This document shows, one piece after another, positions 49,495-58,431 of a stretch of 64,000 bases of DNA (position 1 is its first letter; every line of letters begins with the position of its first letter). The position numbers and the translations under genes are program-made. Under the pieces are notes generated by a model, which was not told the DNA's origin, searched no databases, and saw only the letters and a program-made list of their open reading frames with translations. Source of the DNA: Metaclostridioides mangenotii (lineage in GTDB: Bacteria; Bacillota; Clostridia; Peptostreptococcales; Peptostreptococcaceae); the NCBI RefSeq assembly GCF_018917235.1, contig NZ_JAHLOF010000002.1, positions 248,001 through 312,000 of the forward strand. Reading direction: 5' to 3'.

Positions 49495-49875
49495 TTACTC
49501 TATTATTGCCAATGCTTCTATCTCAACAACAGCATCTTTTGGCAATTGTGCAACTTGTACACATGATCTTGCTGGTGGATTTTTTTCGAAGTATGTTGCA
49601 TAAACTTCATTTACATCATTAAAATCTTTAAGATCCTTAACGAAAACTGTAGTTTTGAAAACTTTGTCCATGCTAGTACCTGCTTCTTCTAATATCGCTT
49701 TAACGTTATCTAAAGATGCCTTAGTAGCTAACTTAGGATCAGTCATTAATTCACCTGTTGCCATATCTATTGGAAGTTGTCCTGATGTAGAAACTATGTT
49801 TCCAATTTGTATAGCTTGTGAGTATGGTCCTATTGCTCCTGGAGCTTTTTCTGTAGAAATTACTTTTTTTGACAT
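49495..49875 (-). CDS. ridA: RidA family reactive-intermediate deaminase
   Basis: 126 residues. GPYSQA near the start, STSGQLPID, and PARSCVQVAQLPKDAVVEIEA with the substrate-binding arginine are all present. RidA hydrolyses enamines and imines such as 2-aminoacrylate, protecting PLP enzymes. Three 2-aminoacrylate-making enzymes are encoded in this window (ygeX product, L-serine dehydratase, cysteine desulfidase). A sigma-54 promoter lies 140 bases upstream. The ATG follows GGAGGTGACTTAA. Confidence 0.93.
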   Translation of the reverse strand: MSKKVISTEKAPGAIGPYSQAIQIGNIVSTSGQLPIDMATGELMTDPKLATKASLDNVKAILEEAGTSMDKVFKTTVFVKDLKDFNDVNEVYATYFEKNPPARSCVQVAQLPKDAVVEIEALAIIE

Positions 49876-50014
49876 TTAAGTCACCTCCTGCTAAGTTTAG
49901 TATGATAATGTTCTGTGAACATTATTTTAAACACTAATAAACCTTATTTATTTAATTAAATAAATCATTTAACTTTGTTGTTAATGATTTATTAATGCTC
50001 TTTTATATTTTTAA

Positions 50015-50031
50015 AAGCAATTCTTATGCCA
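50015..50031 (-). promoter_or_regulatory. sigma-54 promoter of ridA
   Basis: The minus strand reads TGGCATAAGAATTGCTT: GG, ten bases, GC. It is 140 bases before the ridA start. Confidence 0.8.
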
Positions 50032-50146
50032 TTTCTATTTTTATCTAATATTTTTTTAATTTATTTTATTGTTCTGTAAAACTAATACATTCAGCATTAT
50101 ATTTTTTTCGCTATATTTTTCAGGAATTAAAATATCAATATACTAT

Positions 50147-50187
50147 CTTATCATTATGAGAAATTTATCATAACGAGAATTTATTTT
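50147..50187 (-). promoter_or_regulatory. putative activator site upstream of ridA
   Basis: Two near-direct repeats, TTATCATTATGAGAAATT and TTATCATAACGAGAATTT, lie 116-172 bases above the sigma-54 promoter. The second is identical to the motif at 47408-47428. Confidence 0.6.
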
Positions 50188-50243
50188 GATAATTTTGGAA
50201 ACTTAAACATAATAATTTATTAATTATCATTTATTGCACATCA

Positions 50244-51119
50244 TTAAATTGAATCGATAAGCTCTTTTAGCTCATCTTCAGAAAAATTGTATTTTTGATT
50301 GCAGAATTGACAACCTACTTCCGCTCCCCTATCCTCTTCTAAAAGTTCTGCTAAACTGTGTTTACCAATAGATATAAGCGCTTCAGCCATTCTTCCCTTT
50401 GAGCAGTCACATTCAAACGTCACTTCATTTTTTTCTAGAACCTTTGGATTCAATCCAACTAGAGCTCTTTCAAGCATATCCTCAGGCTTGCACCCCGATT
50501 TTAACATATCAGTAACAGATGGTATTTCAGCAATATTTTTTTCTAACTGAATAATAACTTCTTCTGTTGCATCTGGCATAAGTTGAACAATAAATCCTCC
50601 AGCGTATTCAACCTCATCTTCTCTAGTGTACACTCCTAATGAAACTACAGAAGGAGTTTGCTCAGACATTGCAAAGTAATTTGTAAAGTCTTGTGCAATC
50701 TCTCCGCTATTTATAGGATAAGCTCCATTATAAGGCTCTTTTAATCCAAAGTCCTTTATTACTCTTATTACTCCATCTTGACCGACCGCTCCAGCTACGT
50801 TTAATTTACCATTTGGATAATCCTCTACCTCTACATTAGGATTGGATACATATCCTTTTACTATACCTTTAGAATTAGAAGTAACCAATATACTTCCTAT
50901 TGGGCCTCCACCTTTTAAAATAACCGTCAATTTATCGCCATCATTTTTCATCATAAGCCCCATTATAGAAGTTGCTGTCAGGGTTCTCCCAAGTGCAGCA
51001 GTTGCAACTTTAGTAGTCTTATGTAAATCTCTTGCTTTTTCAACCATATTTGTAGTATCTGCTACAAATGCTCTAACTTGGCCATCTCCTGCAATAGCCC
51101 TAAGTACATAATCTTTCAT
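50244..51119 (-). CDS. hslO: redox-regulated chaperone Hsp33
   Basis: 291 residues. The C-terminal zinc/redox switch is CDCSKGR and GCQFCNQKYNF (CxC and CxxC). The middle has VTSNSKGIVKGYVSNP and GAVGQDG. Hsp33 holds unfolding proteins during oxidative stress after the cysteines form disulfides. It has its own ribosome binding site, GGAGGAAATAAA, and probably its own promoter. Confidence 0.95.
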   Translation of the reverse strand: MKDYVLRAIAGDGQVRAFVADTTNMVEKARDLHKTTKVATAALGRTLTATSIMGLMMKNDGDKLTVILKGGGPIGSILVTSNSKGIVKGYVSNPNVEVEDYPNGKLNVAGAVGQDGVIRVIKDFGLKEPYNGAYPINSGEIAQDFTNYFAMSEQTPSVVSLGVYTREDEVEYAGGFIVQLMPDATEEVIIQLEKNIAEIPSVTDMLKSGCKPEDMLERALVGLNPKVLEKNEVTFECDCSKGRMAEALISIGKHSLAELLEEDRGAEVGCQFCNQKYNFSEDELKELIDSI

Positions 51120-51194
51120 TTTATTTCCTCCAAATATTACTGCTATAATTTAAATTCTATTATTATTTAAATCAAGCTTTTAAATTATATTACA

Positions 51195-51941
51195 CTACTT
51201 TTTACATACAAAGAATATTCTCTGTGAAGTATTCATTGGTTCCTCAAAGGTAAAATCTCCATATATCTTTATTTCACTAAAACCTGTATCTTTTAAGTGG
51301 TTCACTATTTCTTGTTGCGTATAAGCCCTTTGTTGATGTTCTTCCTCAAACTTATTATACTTACCATCTTCATCCTTTATAAAAAAAGCTAGATCCATAT
51401 CTAAAGTATTATCTTCTTCGTAAAAATAATTTTGCCACATATATGTTATGTCTTCTCTATTTTCCCCATACATATTATTTCCAAGCACTTGTGACAATTT
51501 ATAATAAGAGCTTATATCAAATATAAATAACCCTTTATCTTTTAAAAGTTTATATGTTTTTTGAAAAACACTTCTTAAATCATCATCATCTATTATGTAG
51601 TTAAACCCATCACATGCGCATAAAATACAATCTAGATCTTCTATATCAAAATCCAATTCTGTTATATCTTGCTCAAGAAGTACAAGTTCTAAACCATCTT
51701 TTTCAGCCTTTTCTCTTGCCACTCCTAGCATCTCATATGAGATATCTATGCCCGCAATGTCGTAATGTTTTTTAGCAAGTGGAATTGTTATATTTCCAGT
51801 ACCACAGGCTAATTCAAGTACGTTCTTTACTTTCACACCTTCTCTGGCTATAATATTTTCAAGATATTTTACCCAGCTGTCGTAATCGACTTCATCCATA
51901 AGTTCATCGTATACAAAAGCAAACTCGCTGTATTGCTCCAT
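51195..51941 (-). CDS. class I SAM-dependent methyltransferase
   Basis: 248 residues. The SAM-binding glycine loop is VLELACGTGNITIPLA near residue 40. GIDISYEML and CDGFNYI follow, in the Rossmann methyltransferase order. The substrate cannot be told. The gene starts one base after the spore-protein stop, its ribosome binding site lying inside the end of that gene, so they are co-expressed. Confidence 0.85.
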   Translation of the reverse strand: MEQYSEFAFVYDELMDEVDYDSWVKYLENIIAREGVKVKNVLELACGTGNITIPLAKKHYDIAGIDISYEMLGVAREKAEKDGLELVLLEQDITELDFDIEDLDCILCACDGFNYIIDDDDLRSVFQKTYKLLKDKGLFIFDISSYYKLSQVLGNNMYGENREDITYMWQNYFYEEDNTLDMDLAFFIKDEDGKYNKFEEEHQQRAYTQQEIVNHLKDTGFSEIKIYGDFTFEEPMNTSQRIFFVCKK

Positions 51942-51942
51942 A

Positions 51943-52212
51943 TTATCTATACTCCTCTTTTTTCCTCTTTCTGTTTCTGGAAGTTAAGATACCACCTATT
52001 TGACCTGCTTCTTTTGCAGTTAGCTCTGCCCATCCAAACTCTTTCACTTTATCAAGCAGACCGAGTTCAGATGCTATTTCATATTTCATATAGTCATTAT
52101 TGGTTATTATCTTAGTGTTTTTTCCATTTACAACTTTAGTTATTTTGTTAACTTCTAATTTTTTATTATCAAAACCTCTATAATTTACATCTTTATCGTT
52201 CTTAGCGTTCAT
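51943..52212 (-). CDS. alpha/beta-type small acid-soluble spore protein, divergent
   Basis: 89 residues from ATG 52212, after AAGGGGTGGTTTTA. A GTG three codons up overlaps that site. The C-terminal half carries the SASP pattern: MKYEIASELGLL, then GWAELTAKEAGQIGG and a basic tail. The first conserved SASP box contains KYEIA and the second GxIGG. Such proteins coat spore DNA. The N-terminal 40 residues are an unusual extension. It is followed immediately by the methyltransferase gene. A hairpin covers its ribosome binding site. Confidence 0.7.
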   Translation of the reverse strand: MNAKNDKDVNYRGFDNKKLEVNKITKVVNGKNTKIITNNDYMKYEIASELGLLDKVKEFGWAELTAKEAGQIGGILTSRNRKRKKEEYR

Positions 52213-52220
52213 TAAAACCA

Positions 52221-52278
52221 CCCCTTATGCCTATATTTTTGTCATATTAAAAAAATTTTATACAAAAAACATAAGGGG
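52221..52278 (-). promoter_or_regulatory. hairpin occluding the spore-protein ribosome binding site
   Basis: CCCCTTATG (52278-52270 on the minus strand) pairs exactly with CATAAGGGG (52229-52221), which contains the Shine-Dalgarno sequence. No T-run follows the second arm, so it is not a normal terminator. It also forms the 3' side of the M20 gene transcript. Confidence 0.55.
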
Positions 52279-52284
52279 CATTTA

Positions 52285-53403
52285 TTAATCTATAGATTTT
52301 TTAAACTTCAGTAATTTTTTATATACTTCTATTGCATTCATAAGTATCTTTTCATTGAAGTTGAAATTAATATTGTGAAGACTATTTACATATCCTTTTT
52401 CTTCATTTCTAGCTCCTAGCATGAAAAATAAGCCAGGAACTTCTTTTTGGTAATATGAGAAATCTTCTGATATCATAAGCGGGTCTAATACTATTATACT
52501 TTCTTCTCCCACTGCTTCTACAAATTCATTATATAAGCCCTTATCGTTGTTAACAGCCTCATAATCATCAATAATTTCAACATCAATTTTGCAGTCATAT
52601 GAAACTTCAAATCCTGCTGCAAGTTTTCTAAGCCTTTCTTTCATTGTATTATAAACTTCTGGCTTAAAAGTCCTCATTGTCCCTTCTAATCTAATGTTTC
52701 CAGCTATTATATTCCTTCTAGAGCCTCCATTTATACACCCTATAGTAAGCACTGCATTGTCTATGGGACTTAGATTCCTTGAAACTATACTTTGAAGAGC
52801 ACTTACAAAATTACCTGCGATAACAATTCCATCCACACTAGTTTGTGGCATCGCACCATGACCGCTCTTTGAAGTTATATCTATATTTATATCTCCAATT
52901 TGAGCTAAAAAATATCCAGGCCTAACCCCTATATAACCTTCTGGTATTTCTGGATATATGTGAAGTCCAAATACTTCATCTATATTATACTTTTTAAACA
53001 CTCCAGACTTAATAATCTCCTCTGCCCCACCTGGGCCTTCTTCTGCTGGTTGGAATATAAATACTATATTGTCATTTAAACTATCTATATTATTATTTAC
53101 GTACTCTATAAGCCCTAAAAGAATAGAGGTGTGACCATCGTGACCACATAAATGTTTCGGTCCTTCATCACTATAAAGAGCATCTATATCTGCTCTAAAA
53201 GCTAAGGTTTTGTTAGGATTTTTACCTTTTAAAATCCCAACTACTCCTGTCTCAAGAACGGTTTCGTAATCTACACCTAATTTATCTAGGTACTTTTTTA
53301 TATATTTAGAAGTCTCAAACTCACTTCTCCCAAGCTCTGGAATTGAGTTAAGAGTTTGTCTATGATCATAAAGCTGCTGAGCTAAATTTAATTTTTCTGA
53401 CAT
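52285..53403 (-). CDS. M20-family amidohydrolase
   Basis: 372 residues. RADIDAL, CGHDGHTSILLG, FQPAEEGPGGAEEII, GLHIYPEIPEG and SGHGAMPQ are the metal and dimer motifs of the aminoacylase/hippurate hydrolase branch of M20, which includes N-acetyldiaminopimelate deacetylase. The substrate is probably an N-acyl amino acid. Near a lysine-pathway locus, acetyl-diaminopimelate is one possibility, but it is not in the dap operon. Confidence 0.85.
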   Translation of the reverse strand: MSEKLNLAQQLYDHRQTLNSIPELGRSEFETSKYIKKYLDKLGVDYETVLETGVVGILKGKNPNKTLAFRADIDALYSDEGPKHLCGHDGHTSILLGLIEYVNNNIDSLNDNIVFIFQPAEEGPGGAEEIIKSGVFKKYNIDEVFGLHIYPEIPEGYIGVRPGYFLAQIGDINIDITSKSGHGAMPQTSVDGIVIAGNFVSALQSIVSRNLSPIDNAVLTIGCINGGSRRNIIAGNIRLEGTMRTFKPEVYNTMKERLRKLAAGFEVSYDCKIDVEIIDDYEAVNNDKGLYNEFVEAVGEESIIVLDPLMISEDFSYYQKEVPGLFFMLGARNEEKGYVNSLHNINFNFNEKILMNAIEVYKKLLKFKKSID

Positions 53404-53544
53404 AACAATTCCTCCAATTTATGATATTTTTATATATCTTGATTCAATATATTCCAAAATCTATTGATTATACTGATTTTATCATAAATCGTTTTAATAG
53501 ACTATCAGTTTATAGTATGATTTATTCTTCTTAATCCTAAACTC

Positions 53545-53602
53545 AAAATAAGGCGCCAAAGTTATAGTATCAATACTTATAAACTTTAAAGCACCTTATT
53601 TA
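53545..53602 (-). terminator. terminator after the L-serine dehydratase
   Basis: AAATAAGGCGCCAAAGTT pairs with AACTTTAAAGCACCTTATTT with two small mismatches. Confidence 0.75.
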
Positions 53603-53659
53603 TATTATTATAAATGATTTAGTAATCAATCCGATCTATAATGTTATTTATCGTAAATA

Positions 53660-54853
53660 TTAGCAAGAGAAGAAGTGTTTTGCAAGTCCACCCTTAGCAG
53701 TTTCTTTGTATTTATCTGACATATCCATACCAGTCTCTCTCATAGTTTCAACAACTTGATCTAAAGTTATCGAATGATGACCATCAGTCAATAAAGAATA
53801 ATCAGCTGCATCATACGCTCTCTTCGCAGCCATAGCATTTCTTTCTATACAAGGTATTTGTACATATCCGTAAACTGGATCACAAGTCATACCTAAGTGA
53901 TGCTCAAGACCTATCTCAGCTGAATACTCTATATGTCTTATGTCTCCGCCTTTTAAGTATGCTACTGCACCTGCTGCCATTGAACATGCAGCCCCTACTT
54001 CACCCTGACAGCCAACTTCTGCTCCAGAAATTGATGCATTAGTTTTGATTATATTACCTATCATACCAGCAATACAAAGAGCTTCAACTAGTTTTTTATC
54101 ATCGTATCCGAAATGATCTTGCATTGAGAATAATATTCCTGGAATTACTCCCGCTGCTCCACATGTAGGAGCAGTAACTATAATATTACCAGACGCATTT
54201 TGCTCAGAAGCAGCAAGTGCATATGCATATACTAGAGTTGAAAATTCTTTATCTTCCTTATATTTATTATAGAAGTTGCTCGCTCTTCTCTTAAGGTTAA
54301 GTTTTCCTGGGATTACTTCATCAGTGCTCAATCCTTCTTTAACAGCATTTTTCATAGCTTCTCTGATTTTATCAAGATAATCGAGGATATCTTGACTATC
54401 ATTTTCCACTACATAATCAACTAAAGTCTTATTGTTTTCTTCGCACCATTTGATAAGGTCGTCCATAGTCTCTAAAGAATACACACTATTAGCTTTACTG
54501 TTTCTCTGTCCTTCCTCTGCTAAAGTTCCACCACCAACTGAGTAAACAGTCCAGTCCGCAGTAACATTTCCATCTTTATCTAAAGCTTCAAGTTTCATTC
54601 CATTTGGATGGAACTCTTTAACGATTTCTTCTTGCCAAACTATCTCAACATGTTTTGGTGCTATCGTTTTCTCTATTATATAATCTGTTAAATGTCCTTT
54701 ACCAGTTGCTGCTAAACTTCCATACAAATAAACCCTAAAGCTCTCAGCATCTGGGTTTTCATTTTTAAATCTCTCTGCTGCTCTTTGAGGTCCCATTGTA
54801 TGCGAACTCGATGGACCACTTCCAATCTTGAATAATTCTTTTAAACTATCCAT
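53660..54853 (-). CDS. sdaA: L-serine ammonia-lyase (iron-sulfur type), single chain
   Basis: 397 residues. GSGPSSSHTMGPQRAA begins the beta-like domain. The alpha-like domain has TAPTCGAAGVIPG, GAEVGCQGEVGAACSMAAGA and GMTCDPVYGYVQIPCIERN, holding the [4Fe-4S] cysteines. The chain ends in FFSC, a C-terminal cysteine found in the family as an autoinhibitory tail. It converts serine to pyruvate and ammonia via 2-aminoacrylate. The ATG follows GGGAGGTAAAAA. It stands alone with its own terminator. Confidence 0.92.
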   Translation of the reverse strand: MDSLKELFKIGSGPSSSHTMGPQRAAERFKNENPDAESFRVYLYGSLAATGKGHLTDYIIEKTIAPKHVEIVWQEEIVKEFHPNGMKLEALDKDGNVTADWTVYSVGGGTLAEEGQRNSKANSVYSLETMDDLIKWCEENNKTLVDYVVENDSQDILDYLDKIREAMKNAVKEGLSTDEVIPGKLNLKRRASNFYNKYKEDKEFSTLVYAYALAASEQNASGNIIVTAPTCGAAGVIPGILFSMQDHFGYDDKKLVEALCIAGMIGNIIKTNASISGAEVGCQGEVGAACSMAAGAVAYLKGGDIRHIEYSAEIGLEHHLGMTCDPVYGYVQIPCIERNAMAAKRAYDAADYSLLTDGHHSITLDQVVETMRETGMDMSDKYKETAKGGLAKHFFSC

Positions 54854-55208
54854 TTTTTACCTCCCAATATTTAATTGATTTTTACATCTAAATTTACATT
54901 TTTAAATAATAATTTTTTATTTTGACATCTAATTATATTATACATAATTTAAACAATCAATACATAATAATTGTAATAAAAAGCTAATTTATGTTAAATA
55001 CAACACTTTTAAAACAATTTCATATATATCTTATAATTTACACACTAAAATATAAAACTTATGGTATATTTTTAAACTTTAACTATGTAACATAATCATT
55101 TTTCTACTATATAAATTTTGTGTATTTAATATGTAATAAATAATTATACGAATATTAAGTTGATTTTATCTTATTTTTGTATTATCATTAATGTAATTAA
55201 ATAACCTA
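54854..55208. other. divergent promoter region, serine dehydratase / lysine operon
   Basis: About 350 bases of AT-rich DNA before the riboswitch. No gene or strong hairpin is seen; it must hold both promoters. Confidence 0.4.
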
Positions 55209-55378
55209 TAACCTAGGGTAGAGGCGCTTCAACAAAGAGTATTCAATATGAGCTGGCGAGTTTTGATCATTGAAGAAAGGGGTTGTGGCCGAAGTTGGCA
55301 CTGTGCAAAGGTGTCTTCTGGGATTACATATAATATATGTAATACTGTCGCTTTTTTAAGTGGTGAGCTACAGGGTTT
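55209..55378 (+). promoter_or_regulatory. lysine riboswitch (L box)
   Basis: The conserved core GGGTAGAGGCGCTTCAA is followed by AGTA, then GAAAGGGG, GTGGCCGAAG and GGTGAGCTACAGGGTT. AACCT at the start pairs with AGGGTT at the end as P1. These are L-box hallmarks. Lysine binding should favour the terminator that follows, turning off asd-dapA-dapB-dapD. Confidence 0.88.
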
Positions 55379-55396
55379 ACTTTGAATTGGAATAAT

Positions 55397-55430
55397 TACG
55401 TACAAAGTATACCTTTGTACGTTTTTTATT
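55397..55430 (+). terminator. terminator controlled by the lysine riboswitch
   Basis: ACGTACAAAG pairs with CTTTGTACGT, followed by TTTTTATTT. It lies just after the riboswitch, about 185 bases before asd. Confidence 0.85.
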
Positions 55431-55617
55431 TGTATGGTTATAGACTTTTATATGGATACTGTATTCAAAGAGGATATTTAAGGCATATTTTACAATGTTT
55501 ACGGCAGTAATCGCAATTTACATAGCAAAAACTTATTCATATAATAGAGTAAAGCAAGTTTAATGATCTACAAATAAAAGAATTTTAAATATAAATATAA
55601 GCAATGAGGTGGATTGT

Positions 55618-56619
55618 ATGAAAAAAGTTAATTTAGCAATTGTCGGTGCAACAGGCATGGTCGGAAGAACTTTTCTAAAAGTTTTAGAAGAAAGAAATTT
55701 CCCTATAGATAATTTATTTTTATTTTCTTCAGCGAAATCAGCTGGATCTAAGGTAAATTATGCTGGTAAAGAATATACTGTAGAAGAACTTACTGAAGAC
55801 TCTTTTACAGATAGAGGAATTCAAATAGCATTGTTTTCTGCTGGTGGCACAATTAGTGAAAAGTATGCACCTATAGCTAGCTCAAAAGGTGTTTTAGTTA
55901 TAGACAACTCAAGTCATTGGAGAATGGACCCAGATGTTCCATTAGTAATACCTGAAGTAAACCCTGAAGCTATAAAAAACCATAAAGGTATTATATCAAA
56001 TCCAAACTGCTCTACTATACAAGCTTTGGTTCCACTAAAACCTCTAGATGACAAATTTAAAATAAAAAGAGTAATATACTCTACTTACCAAGCTGTATCT
56101 GGATCTGGAGTAAAAGGTGTTGAGGACTTAGAAAAAGGCATGGAAGGAAATCCTACAGGATTCTACCCTCATCAAATTTCTTATAACTGCCTACCTCATA
56201 TAGATTCATTTACTGAAAATGGATATACAAAAGAAGAATTAAAAATGATAAACGAAACAATGAAGATTTTAGACAATTACGATCTAAAAATTACAGCAAC
56301 TACAGTAAGAGTTCCTGTAAAAAATGGTCACAGTGAATCTATAAATGTTGAATTTGAAAACAATTTTGAGTTAAATGACGTAGTAAGCACTTTAAAATCA
56401 GCTCAAGGAGTTGTTGTAGTCGATAATCCTGGGAATAACGAATATCCTACTGCTTTTGATGTAGATGGTAGCGATGAAGTATATGTTGGCAGAATTAGAA
56501 GAGATTTTAGTATAGACAATGGAGTTAATTTGTGGGTAGTTGCTGACAACATAAGAAAAGGTGCCGCTACTAATACAATACAAATAGCAGAAAAAGTTAT
56601 TGAATACGATTTAGTTTAA
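55618..56619 (+). CDS. asd: aspartate-semialdehyde dehydrogenase
   Basis: 333 residues from ATG 55618, after GAGGTGGATTGT. An in-frame GTG at 55609 lies inside that site. NADP-binding GATGMVGRTF is near the start. SNPNCSTIQA holds the catalytic cysteine near residue 128. KNGHSESINVEF is typical. It reduces aspartyl phosphate to the semialdehyde, the branch point to diaminopimelate and lysine. First gene of the riboswitch operon. Confidence 0.95.
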   Translation: MKKVNLAIVGATGMVGRTFLKVLEERNFPIDNLFLFSSAKSAGSKVNYAGKEYTVEELTEDSFTDRGIQIALFSAGGTISEKYAPIASSKGVLVIDNSSHWRMDPDVPLVIPEVNPEAIKNHKGIISNPNCSTIQALVPLKPLDDKFKIKRVIYSTYQAVSGSGVKGVEDLEKGMEGNPTGFYPHQISYNCLPHIDSFTENGYTKEELKMINETMKILDNYDLKITATTVRVPVKNGHSESINVEFENNFELNDVVSTLKSAQGVVVVDNPGNNEYPTAFDVDGSDEVYVGRIRRDFSIDNGVNLWVVADNIRKGAATNTIQIAEKVIEYDLV

Positions 56620-56750
56620 TTTTAGAATTACTAGAAGTAAAAATAAATAATATTTGAGATTTCAATAAATATAGAAATGAATTTAACTAAAAATACATGG
56701 TATAATTATTTATATCTATAAAAATTAAAAAAATTGGGAGGTATTTGATT

Positions 56751-57638
56751 ATGTTATTTAAAGGTTCTGCAGTTGCAATTGTAACGCCATTTACAGAAGA
56801 TGGAAAAGTAAATTTTGATAAGTTCGGTGAATTATTAGAGTTCCAAATAGCTAATGGTACAGATGCAGTCGTTGTTTGTGGTACTACAGGTGAAGCTACT
56901 ACTATGACAACTGAAGAACAATTAGCACTTATAAAATACGCAGTTGAAAAAGTAAACAAAAGAATACCGGTAATAGCTGGATCTGGTTCTAATAACACTA
57001 TGCACTCAGTATTTATGAGTCAAGAGTGCGAAAAACTTGGAGTAGACGGATTATTAGTTATTACTCCTTACTATAATAAAGCTAACAAAGCCGGACTTAA
57101 GCTTCATTTTGAAACTATTGCAGCTAGTGTTAAGCTTCCAATAATACTATACAATGTTCCTGGAAGAACTTGTGTAAATATAAGCCCAAGTCTAATTGCT
57201 GAACTTGCTAAAATAGACAATATAGTTGCTGTTAAAGAAGCTAGTGGTGATTTAGGCCAAGTAGCTAAAATAGCAAGCTTAGTTCCTGATGATTTTGCTA
57301 TTTACTCAGGTAACGATGACACTATAGTACCTCTATTATCATTGGGAGGCCATGGCGTAATATCTGTTCTTGCAAATATATGCCCTCAAGAAACTCATGA
57401 TATGGTTGCTAAATTTATAGATGGAGATGTTCAGGGATCAAAAGAACTTCAGCTTAAATTGGATGCTCTTATTGCTGCATTATTTATAGAAGTTAATCCT
57501 GTTCCAGTAAAAACTGCACTTAATTTAATAGGGTACGAAGTTGGAGATTTCAGACTTCCTCTTGCTGAAATGGAAGAGAAAAATCTAAGTGTACTAAGAG
57601 ATGAGTTAGTAAACTCTGGATTTAAAGTAGTAAAATAG
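56751..57638 (+). CDS. dapA: 4-hydroxy-tetrahydrodipicolinate synthase
   Basis: 295 residues from ATG 56751, after GGGAGGTATTTGATT. GTTGEATTMT, TPYYNKANKAGL with the catalytic tyrosine, YNVPGRTCVN and AVKEASGD with the Schiff-base lysine are all present. It condenses pyruvate with aspartate semialdehyde. It lies 131 bases after asd and 24 before dapB. Confidence 0.96.
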   Translation: MLFKGSAVAIVTPFTEDGKVNFDKFGELLEFQIANGTDAVVVCGTTGEATTMTTEEQLALIKYAVEKVNKRIPVIAGSGSNNTMHSVFMSQECEKLGVDGLLVITPYYNKANKAGLKLHFETIAASVKLPIILYNVPGRTCVNISPSLIAELAKIDNIVAVKEASGDLGQVAKIASLVPDDFAIYSGNDDTIVPLLSLGGHGVISVLANICPQETHDMVAKFIDGDVQGSKELQLKLDALIAALFIEVNPVPVKTALNLIGYEVGDFRLPLAEMEEKNLSVLRDELVNSGFKVVK

Positions 57639-57662
57639 TTTACAGTAACATAGGAGGAAAAT

Positions 57663-58415
57663 ATGTTAAAAATAATTACAACTGGCTATGACGGTAAAAT
57701 GGGAAAAATCCTTGCCGATGCTATAAGAGAAGATGAAACATTAGAACTTGCATGTGTATCAGCTAGAGGTATGTCAAGTCAAGAAGGTGGACTTAAAATT
57801 TTTGAAGACATGACTCAAATAAGTGAATGCGCAGATGTTGTAATAGACTTCTCCCACCCATCAAATTTGGATAATATTTTATCATATGTGTTAAAAACAA
57901 AAACTCCTTTAGTAATAGCTACAACTGGGTATAATGAAGAAGAGAACAATAAAATAACAGAAGCTTCTAAGGTTATTCCTGTATTTAGATCTTACAACAT
58001 GGCACTTGGTGTCAATATAATGTTGAAATTAGTAAAAGAGGCTACAAAGCTATTAAAAGGATTTGATATAGAAATTGTAGAAAAACATCACAATAGAAAA
58101 GTTGACGCACCAAGCGGAACTGCTGTAATGCTAGCAGAAGGAATAAAAGAAGTCCTGTCTGATGTCGAGTTTACATACGGAAGACATGGTAGAGACGCTA
58201 AGAGACAAACAAATGAGGTAGGCATACACGCTATACGTGGTGGTACTATCGTTGGTGAGCATGATGCTATATTCGCTGGTGACAGTGAGGTTTTAACAAT
58301 AACTCACCAATCTGAATCTCGTAGAATTTTTGCAAATGGTTCTATAACAGCTGCGAAGTTCTTAATTGATCAAAAACCAGGCCTATATAATATGGACGAC
58401 ATGTTAAGTATATAA
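57663..58415 (+). CDS. dapB: 4-hydroxy-tetrahydrodipicolinate reductase
   Basis: 250 residues. The nucleotide-binding loop is GYDGKMGKI. The catalytic motif EKHHNRKVDAPSGTA lies near residue 140, and FAGDSEVLTITHQ near 205. It reduces the DapA product with NAD(P)H. It lies in the riboswitch operon between dapA and dapD with short gaps. A second dapB homologue lies at 59393. Confidence 0.95.
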   Translation: MLKIITTGYDGKMGKILADAIREDETLELACVSARGMSSQEGGLKIFEDMTQISECADVVIDFSHPSNLDNILSYVLKTKTPLVIATTGYNEEENNKITEASKVIPVFRSYNMALGVNIMLKLVKEATKLLKGFDIEIVEKHHNRKVDAPSGTAVMLAEGIKEVLSDVEFTYGRHGRDAKRQTNEVGIHAIRGGTIVGEHDAIFAGDSEVLTITHQSESRRIFANGSITAAKFLIDQKPGLYNMDDMLSI

Positions 58416-58431
58416 ATAAGGAGAAAAACAA

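Noticed and set aside
52221-52278. Hairpin taken as the terminator of the M20 gene
   Set aside because: No T-run follows the second arm on the transcribed strand, and the arm contains the next gene's ribosome binding site.
55285-55310. TTGGCACTGTGCAAAG as a sigma-54 promoter before asd
   Set aside because: Spacing of GG and GC does not fit and it lies within the lysine riboswitch core.
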